Source of the DNA: an uncultured Peptococcaceae bacterium
Lineage (GTDB): Bacteria; Bacillota; Peptococcia; Peptococcales; Peptococcaceae
DNA: 27,830 nt
Direction: 5' to 3'
NCBI GenBank assembly: GCA_937922955.1
Contig: CALAKO010000202.1
Coordinates: forward strand, 1 to 27,830
Made by a program: the position numbers and the translations under genes. Under the pieces are notes generated by a model, which worked only from the letters and a program-made list of their open reading frames with translations, was not told the DNA's origin and ran no database searches. Positions 24,008 through 27,830 of this stretch are shown one piece after another (position 1 is the first letter of the stretch; each line of letters opens with the position of its first letter).

Positions 24008-24164
24008 GTTGAAAAAGCAAACGAATTTCAAATAAATGACAGAAAAAGGAAGTGAGTCAAATGGAACAGGGCCCCGGAGGAGCGACGGAGAAAAAGCAAT
24101 ACGATTTGACTCACTGTTTGTTGCCTGCTCAATAAAATGGTGAGTCACAGAAGGGAGTACAACT
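24008..24164 (+). promoter_or_regulatory. Switch-like RNA leader upstream of corA
   Basis: The leader carries an 11-bp perfect stem, GTGAGTCAAAT (24052-24062) with ATTTGACTCAC (24104-24114), around a 41-nt purine-rich loop. A second GTGAGTCA at 24140-24147, directly before the corA RBS (AAGGGAG, 24151-24157), can pair with the same TGACTCAC (24107-24114). The two structures exclude each other. An imperfect direct repeat GAAAAAGCAAACGAATTTCA / GAAAAAGCAATACGATTTGA lies near 24011 and 24090. It does not match the M-box, Mg2+ mgtA-type, ydaO or yybP-ykoY consensus as I know them. Ligand or signal unknown. Confidence 0.55.
24061..24135 (+). CDS. 24-codon leader ORF within the corA 5' region
   Basis: An ATG follows AAGGAAGTGAG and opens a 24-residue frame beginning MEQGPGGATEKKQYD and ending CLLPAQ before TAA (24133-24135). 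The ORF runs through the 3' arm of the leader stem and ends 5 bases before the second GTGAGTCA segment, so a translating or paused ribosome would change which RNA pairing forms. Upstream ORFs control Mg2+ transporter genes elsewhere (mgtL and corL in Salmonella); a similar role here is inference. The peptide has no membrane segment and I do not recognise it. It could be chance in a 157-nt leader. Confidence 0.5.
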   Translation: MEQGPGGATEKKQYDLTHCLLPAQ

Positions 24165-25112
24165 GTGAAAGCCATTTATAAAACAGCCGAAGAAACGGGC
24201 ATTTTTGAAAAAATTGATACCTATTGTGACGGAAACTGGGTGTGCTTGATTGCACCAACAGCAGAAGAAGTGCAAGAAGTCAGCCAGCATTTTGAAATTG
24301 ATTTGCAGGACATGGTGTCTGCACTCGACGAAGACGAACGGGCACGTGTCGATTCGGACGATGATTACACCATGATCATCATTGATGTGCCATATAAAGA
24401 AGAGGAAGAAAGCCGCGAAAGTTATGGCACCGTGCCATTGGCGATTATTTTAGGCGACAAGGACAAGCGCTACATCATCACCGTTTGCCTGCGTGAATTG
24501 CAGCTGTTGGACGATTTCCGCAGTGGAAAGATCAAGAAGTTCTTTACCTATAAGAAAACACGTTTTATTTTGCAAATTCTTTATCGCAATGCCACTTACT
24601 ATCTCCATTATTTGCGCATGTTGGAACGTTCCATTGGTGGCATTGAAGACGCGCTTCATGAATCCACTCGTAACGAAGAACTGTTTAAACTGTTGGCGCT
24701 TGATAAATCGCTGGTTTATTTTAGCAATTCTCTGCGCGCTAATGGGTTGGTTTTAGACCGCCTCATGCGTCTGGATGCTGTCAAAAAATATCCAGAAGAC
24801 GAAGAGCTGCTCGAAGACGTCATCGTCGAAAACAAACAGGCCATGGAAATGGCCAACGTTTACAGCAGCATTTTGGATGTTACTATGGAAGCCTACAGTT
24901 CGGTGATTTCCAATAACCTGAACGTTGTCATGAAAATTCTCACCTCAGCGACGTTGATCATGACCATTCCAACGATGATCTTCAGCTTCTTTGGAATGAA
25001 CGTAGCCCTGCCGTGGGAAAACAGTGCCGGAGGGTTTGTCTACATTACGCTGCTGGCGTTGCTGACAACGGCCGTCGTCGTATTCTTTATGTTCCGTCGG
25101 AAAATGTTTTAA
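24165..25112 (+). CDS. corA: CorA-family divalent cation (Mg2+) transporter
   Basis: A 315-residue channel-type transporter. The N-terminal cytoplasmic domain (about 1-250) is rich in acidic residues. Two C-terminal membrane segments (about 256-277 and 287-309) are joined by the loop with the family's GMN selectivity motif (FFGMNVALPWE). The protein should form a pentamer in the membrane and take up Mg2+, possibly also Co2+ or Ni2+. The GTG start is set by AAGGGAG 7 bases upstream. It has its own promoter and an unusual leader with an upstream ORF, suggesting control after transcription starts. Confidence 0.94.
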   Translation: MKAIYKTAEETGIFEKIDTYCDGNWVCLIAPTAEEVQEVSQHFEIDLQDMVSALDEDERARVDSDDDYTMIIIDVPYKEEEESRESYGTVPLAIILGDKDKRYIITVCLRELQLLDDFRSGKIKKFFTYKKTRFILQILYRNATYYLHYLRMLERSIGGIEDALHESTRNEELFKLLALDKSLVYFSNSLRANGLVLDRLMRLDAVKKYPEDEELLEDVIVENKQAMEMANVYSSILDVTMEAYSSVISNNLNVVMKILTSATLIMTIPTMIFSFFGMNVALPWENSAGGFVYITLLALLTTAVVVFFMFRRKMF

Positions 25113-25168
25113 AAAACGCCCCGCTATTGGCGGCATGACTGCATGCTGCTCAATGGCGGGGCGTTGTG
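25113..25168. terminator. Bidirectional terminator between corA and the DUF218 gene
   Basis: A 15-bp stem (AACGCCCCGCTATTG with CAATGGCGGGGCGTT, one G-U pair) with an inner GCATG-type hairpin in the loop. The A6 run at 25111-25116 gives a T6 tail on the minus strand; the plus strand has a broken T run. Confidence 0.85.
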
Positions 25169-25170
25169 TT

Positions 25171-25881
25171 TTACAAAACACCAGCAATGTAGTGATTATA
25201 GATAGAAGTAGCGAGATTGGCGAGCGGTTCTGGCAGTTCGCCAATGGTGCATTGGGTGAAATCTTTGATGCGGGCGAAGAATTCTCGCACGAGAAGATCG
25301 GTATCGGAGATGCCATCTTGCGACGCAGGACAGCCATAGGCAGCCAGATCGAGATGTTCAGCGATGTACACAGCGCGGTAGAGATGGAAGCGCTGGCTGA
25401 CAAGAATCACGTTGTGGGCATCGTAAAGGGTGACGAGGTTCTTCACACTGGCGTAGGTGTCGACACCGTGGGTGTCGGTTGTGATGGCCAGCGACGGAAT
25501 GCCGTAGTCGAGCAGGTAGTTGCGCATGGCCGAGACTTCACTTTGCGCCGCGTCTTCACCACCGCTGACGATGATGTGCTTGGAGGCGCCGTTTTCGTAA
25601 AGGGCGATGGCGGTGTCGAGGCGTTCAGCGAGGACAGGGCTTGGTGAACCGTCTGGCTCTATGCCAGCGCCAAGCACCACGATGTAATCAGCATCGGTGC
25701 CGGCAAGTTCGCGTGGGTACCACATGTTGTTCATTGTGGTGGCGCACATAAAAAGATTGATGGCGATGGCGACGAATGGTATTAACAGAATCAGTGCAAA
25801 AATAAGAGTAAACAATCCAGCGATACGACGACCGTGGCGTTTCTTGTTGCGGCGGGAAGTTACAGGTTGTTTACGTGCCAT
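25171..25881 (-). CDS. DUF218/YdcF-SanA-like membrane-anchored protein
   Basis: A 236-residue protein with a basic N-terminus, one membrane segment (about 18-42) and a DUF218 domain (about 63-205). The domain shows the usual motifs: YIVVLGAGIEPDG, LAERLDTAIALYENGASKHIIVSGG, and VLVSQRFHLYRA-like ILVSQRFHLYR. SanA/ElyC/YdcF proteins influence envelope integrity and vancomycin sensitivity in enterobacteria; the biochemical activity is not settled. The start follows AAAGGATG on the minus strand. It is divergent from the C39-like peptidase gene and converges on corA. Confidence 0.9.
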   Translation of the reverse strand: MARKQPVTSRRNKKRHGRRIAGLFTLIFALILLIPFVAIAINLFMCATTMNNMWYPRELAGTDADYIVVLGAGIEPDGSPSPVLAERLDTAIALYENGASKHIIVSGGEDAAQSEVSAMRNYLLDYGIPSLAITTDTHGVDTYASVKNLVTLYDAHNVILVSQRFHLYRAVYIAEHLDLAAYGCPASQDGISDTDLLVREFFARIKDFTQCTIGELPEPLANLATSIYNHYIAGVL

Positions 25882-25917
25882 CGATGTTCATCCTTTCTAA
25901 TGTTATTTGAAAAAAAT

Positions 25918-25944
25918 GGGCATCTAACATTATAATGGATGCCC
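25918..25944 (-). promoter_or_regulatory. Hairpin with T run in the leader of the DUF218 gene
   Basis: On the minus strand GGGCATC and GATGCCC form a stem 13 bases apart, directly followed by seven T. It looks like a terminator or attenuator ahead of the DUF218 start. The loop contains the palindrome CATTATAATG, which could also serve as a -10. Confidence 0.4.
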
Positions 25945-25991
25945 TTCGACTTGACTAGACAAGATTTAGTGTCTGTTTGTTTGGTTACAGG

Positions 25992-26035
25992 TGTCAATGG
26001 GTTGCTTGACAGGAGAAAAAGATTTGTTTTAGAAT
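25992..26035 (+). promoter_or_regulatory. Promoter of the C39-like gene, with inverted -35 elements
   Basis: TTGACA (26006-26011), 18 bases, TAGAAT (26030-26035) is a strong promoter for the plus strand. TGTCAA (25992-25997) is the same hexamer inverted, 8 bases away, and could be the -35 of a divergent promoter or half of an operator. Confidence 0.7.
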
Positions 26036-26075
26036 AAGGCCACTTTAATGAATATGCAGAAAGGATGGTGACGTT

Positions 26076-26747
26076 ATGTTTCGAAGTGTTGTTCGTTTTC
26101 TTTGGCGAGCTTTTAAAATTGGCGTGGTAGTGCTGGTTATTGCTTCATTGGTGGCGATGGCGGTGCCAGTATCGCTGGATGTTAGTGGACGCAGCCAATA
26201 TCCGTCGCTGCCAAATGGCTGCGAATCCGTGGCTGCGTCGGTGTCGTTGAATGCGCTTGGGCTGCCCATTACAGCTGAAACCTTTGCCAGCCAGTATTTG
26301 ACAAAAAGTGCTGTTGGCAGTGGCGTTAGTCCAGAAGATGCTTACATCGGTGATCCGTTTGGGGATGGCTACTATTGTCTTCCAGAATCCTTGGCGGAAG
26401 ACATCAATACGTATTTGGATACACAAAACACCAGCCTGGAAGCGAATACTCACAAGCTGGTGTCCGTGTCTGAAATTGCGCTGCGGCTTCATTTGAGCAA
26501 AAAACCGATTATTGTCTGGAGCACGGTTGATGATAAGTTAGCGAACCATGATGATGCCGTTGTTTGGCAGGTGGATGGACGTTCTTATCATCCTTATACC
26601 AACCTGCACGCTGTTGTTATTGATGGAATCAGTGGTTTCAAAGTTCACCTTGTGGATTCCATTAATGGCGAACGCTGGATGTCCTTGTTCAAGTTTATTC
26701 CAATATATTATTCAATGGGTCTGCGTGCCGTATATTTTACGGATTAA
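26076..26747 (+). CDS. C39-like cysteine peptidase family protein (Peptidase_C39_2), membrane-anchored or secreted
   Basis: A 223-residue protein with an N-terminal hydrophobic segment (about 15-33) that is either an anchor or an uncleaved signal. The papain-like fold motifs are YPSLPNGCESVAASVSLNALG with catalytic Cys49, the histidine in NLHAVVIDGI (His178), and Asp194 in HLVDSING, giving a Cys-His-Asp triad. This matches the YvpB-like C39_2 group, which are stand-alone extracellular domains, not bacteriocin-exporter domains. Substrate unknown; wall-related or peptide processing is possible. The start has AAAGGATGG. Its 3' end overlaps the convergent small gene by 11 bases. Confidence 0.85.
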   Translation: MFRSVVRFLWRAFKIGVVVLVIASLVAMAVPVSLDVSGRSQYPSLPNGCESVAASVSLNALGLPITAETFASQYLTKSAVGSGVSPEDAYIGDPFGDGYYCLPESLAEDINTYLDTQNTSLEANTHKLVSVSEIALRLHLSKKPIIVWSTVDDKLANHDDAVVWQVDGRSYHPYTNLHAVVIDGISGFKVHLVDSINGERWMSLFKFIPIYYSMGLRAVYFTD

Positions 26748-26991
26748 CCCGTTTTTCATGCCGCACCATGATGGCTGCAATCTCTTCATCGTTCAGCGTT
26801 GTGAGAGCGTGCAGCACTTCATAGGTGCGGTTTTCTAATGCGGTGAAATCGTAGTCCCAGTTTCCGGTGGCGAAATTGTACTTGTCGGTCTGATCCATGG
26901 CGTTTTCTTTTTCAGCGAAATCGTAATCGGACCAGTCGTCGTAGAGGTCAATATAATGATAGGTTGTGTTGATTTTTGGTTTTTCTGCCAT
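26737..26991 (-). CDS. Small acidic protein of unknown function
   Basis: An 84-residue protein starting MAEKPKINTTYHYIDLYDDW, with GAGGAG 5-6 bases before the ATG. It is rich in Asp, Glu and Tyr/Trp (YDFAEKENAMDQ, WDYDFTALENR), with no signal peptide or membrane segment; the C-terminal half (about 48-78) looks helical. It lies 10 bases after the ABC-F stop and is probably co-transcribed with it. I do not recognise the family. The good RBS and tight spacing support a real gene. It overlaps the convergent peptidase gene at its end. Confidence 0.75.
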   Translation of the reverse strand: MAEKPKINTTYHYIDLYDDWSDYDFAEKENAMDQTDKYNFATGNWDYDFTALENRTYEVLHALTTLNDEEIAAIMVRHEKRVNP

Positions 26992-27001
26992 GTTAATCTC
27001 C

Positions 27002-27830
27002 TCACTGTTGTAAAATGCGTTCGTGCTTTTCTTCGAGTTCGGCCCAACGCTCCATTTTTGCCTCCAACTGAGCGGCGGCGGCATCGCGTTCTTCCGTTAA
27101 GGCTAAGAGCTTGCTGTACTGGGTGGCGTTGGCCGCCATTTCTTTTTCCAGGCGCGAAATGGTTTCTTCAAGAAAGGCGATGTCTTCTTCGATCGTATCG
27201 TATTCGCGTTGTTCTTTAAAGGAAAATTTGAGTTTGGCTGGCTGCTTTGGGCGGCTGGCCTTTTCTTTTTTGGCAGGCTCGGTCTTTTCGGCAATCGGTT
27301 CCGGTCGTTTCTCGAGATAGCTGGAAAAGTCACCGGCATAAAGCTTCAGGCTGCCGTCTGGTTCATAGGAAAGAATGCTCGTGCAGATGCGGTCGAGGAA
27401 GTAGCGGTCGTGGCTGACGGCCACGATTGGCCCAGGAAAATGTTCCAGGTAGTCTTCCAATACCTGCAAGGTGCCGATGTCGAGATCGTTCGTTGGTTCG
27501 TCGAGGAAGAGCACGTTGTTCTGTTCCATGAGAATCGAGAGCAGGTAAAGTCGGCGGCATTCCCCGCCGGAGAGTTGGCTGATTGGCCCGTGAATCTGAT
27601 CCGGACGGAAGCGGAAGGCTTCCAGCATTTGGCTGGCGGACAGATGAGACCCATCGGCACGATGAATGTATTCGCCATGGTCGCGGACAAAGTCCAGCAC
27701 TTTCTGGTTCATTGGCAGATCCTGATTTTGCTGTTTGTAGTAGCCGATTTTCACGGTCTCTCCTACATCCAAGCGCCCGCTGTCCGGCTCTGTGAGTCCG
27801 GCCAGCACATCCAGCATGGTGGTCTTGCCA
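27002..27830 (-). CDS. ABC-F family ATPase (Uup-like), C-terminal part
   Basis: The gene is cut by the window edge. The first visible codons encode the end of a Walker A (GKTTMLDVLAG), so what is seen is the second ABC domain. It carries the signature LSGGECRRLYL, Walker B VLFLDEPTNDLD and H-loop AVSHDRYFLDR, then a charged linker and a C-terminal coiled coil of about 75 residues (EEDIAFLEETISRLEKEM...). ABC-F proteins act on the ribosome (translation rescue, antibiotic protection) and have no membrane partner. The C-terminal coiled coil points to the Uup-type subgroup. The small acidic gene follows 10 bases after the stop. Confidence 0.92.
   Translation of the reverse strand, partial: GKTTMLDVLAGLTEPDSGRLDVGETVKIGYYKQQNQDLPMNQKVLDFVRDHGEYIHRADGSHLSASQMLEAFRFRPDQIHGPISQLSGGECRRLYLLSILMEQNNVLFLDEPTNDLDIGTLQVLEDYLEHFPGPIVAVSHDRYFLDRICTSILSYEPDGSLKLYAGDFSSYLEKRPEPIAEKTEPAKKEKASRPKQPAKLKFSFKEQREYDTIEEDIAFLEETISRLEKEMAANATQYSKLLALTEERDAAAAQLEAKMERWAELEEKHERILQQ

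Noticed and set aside
24008..24164. Known Mg2+ or c-di-AMP riboswitch (M-box, ydaO) before corA or the RlpA-like gene
   Set aside because: The conserved cores I know for these classes are not visible in either leader; only generic stem-loops are present. A covariance search is still needed.

Overview
The window looks like chromosomal DNA from an anaerobic member of the Bacillota (Firmicutes). Three things point that way: strong GGAGG-type ribosome binding sites; the cell-wall housekeeping cluster cdaA-cdaR-glmM-acpS-nnr, which is typical of the phylum; and an aldehyde:ferredoxin oxidoreductase with a ferredoxin-fused iron alcohol dehydrogenase, which suggests strict anaerobic metabolism. I cannot name the genus. 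No rRNA, tRNA, CRISPR array, integrase or transposase was seen. Base composition is uneven: the 2.9-6.1 kb block and the right-hand end look clearly richer in G+C than the first 2.8 kb.

Layout. 1-2.8 kb: end of a tungsten/molybdenum aldehyde:ferredoxin oxidoreductase, a MoaD/ThiS-like protein, and a 2x[4Fe-4S] ferredoxin fused to an iron-dependent alcohol dehydrogenase. They form one tight operon that probably interconverts acid, aldehyde and alcohol. 2.9-6.1 kb: an in-frame chimera of a response-regulator receiver domain and the rear part of an ABC ATPase lacking Walker A, followed by an intact FtsX-type permease; this looks like the scar of a deletion in a receiver/kinase/ABC resistance operon. 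6.4-9.5 kb: a three-gene GtrA / GtrB-like / GtrII-like surface-glycosylation operon. 9.5-13.1 kb: a second, intact regulator-transporter module (response regulator, BcrA/LanF-type ABC ATPase with an E in place of the Q-loop glutamine, ABC-2 permease, short histidine kinase). 13.2-15.0 kb: a TauE/SafE exporter converging on a LysR-type regulator. 15.0-17.2 kb (minus strand): an OmpR-type two-component system, with the LysR gene as possible third gene of the operon.

17.4-22.7 kb: diadenylate cyclase CdaA, its YbbR regulator CdaR, phosphoglucosamine mutase GlmM, holo-ACP synthase and the NAD(P)HX repair enzyme, tightly spaced. 23.1-23.9 kb: a secreted RlpA-like double-psi-beta-barrel protein. 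24.0-25.1 kb: a CorA-family Mg2+ transporter behind a leader of about 157 nt, with a 24-codon upstream ORF and mutually exclusive base-pairing. 25.2-26.7 kb: divergent DUF218/SanA-like and C39-like peptidase genes. The right end (minus strand) holds a truncated ABC-F ATPase followed by a small acidic protein of unknown function.

The most unusual items are the corA leader (an uORF nested in a switch-like RNA), the receiver-ABC chimera, and a 15-bp repeat placed identically at the -35 region of two promoters in the second resistance module.
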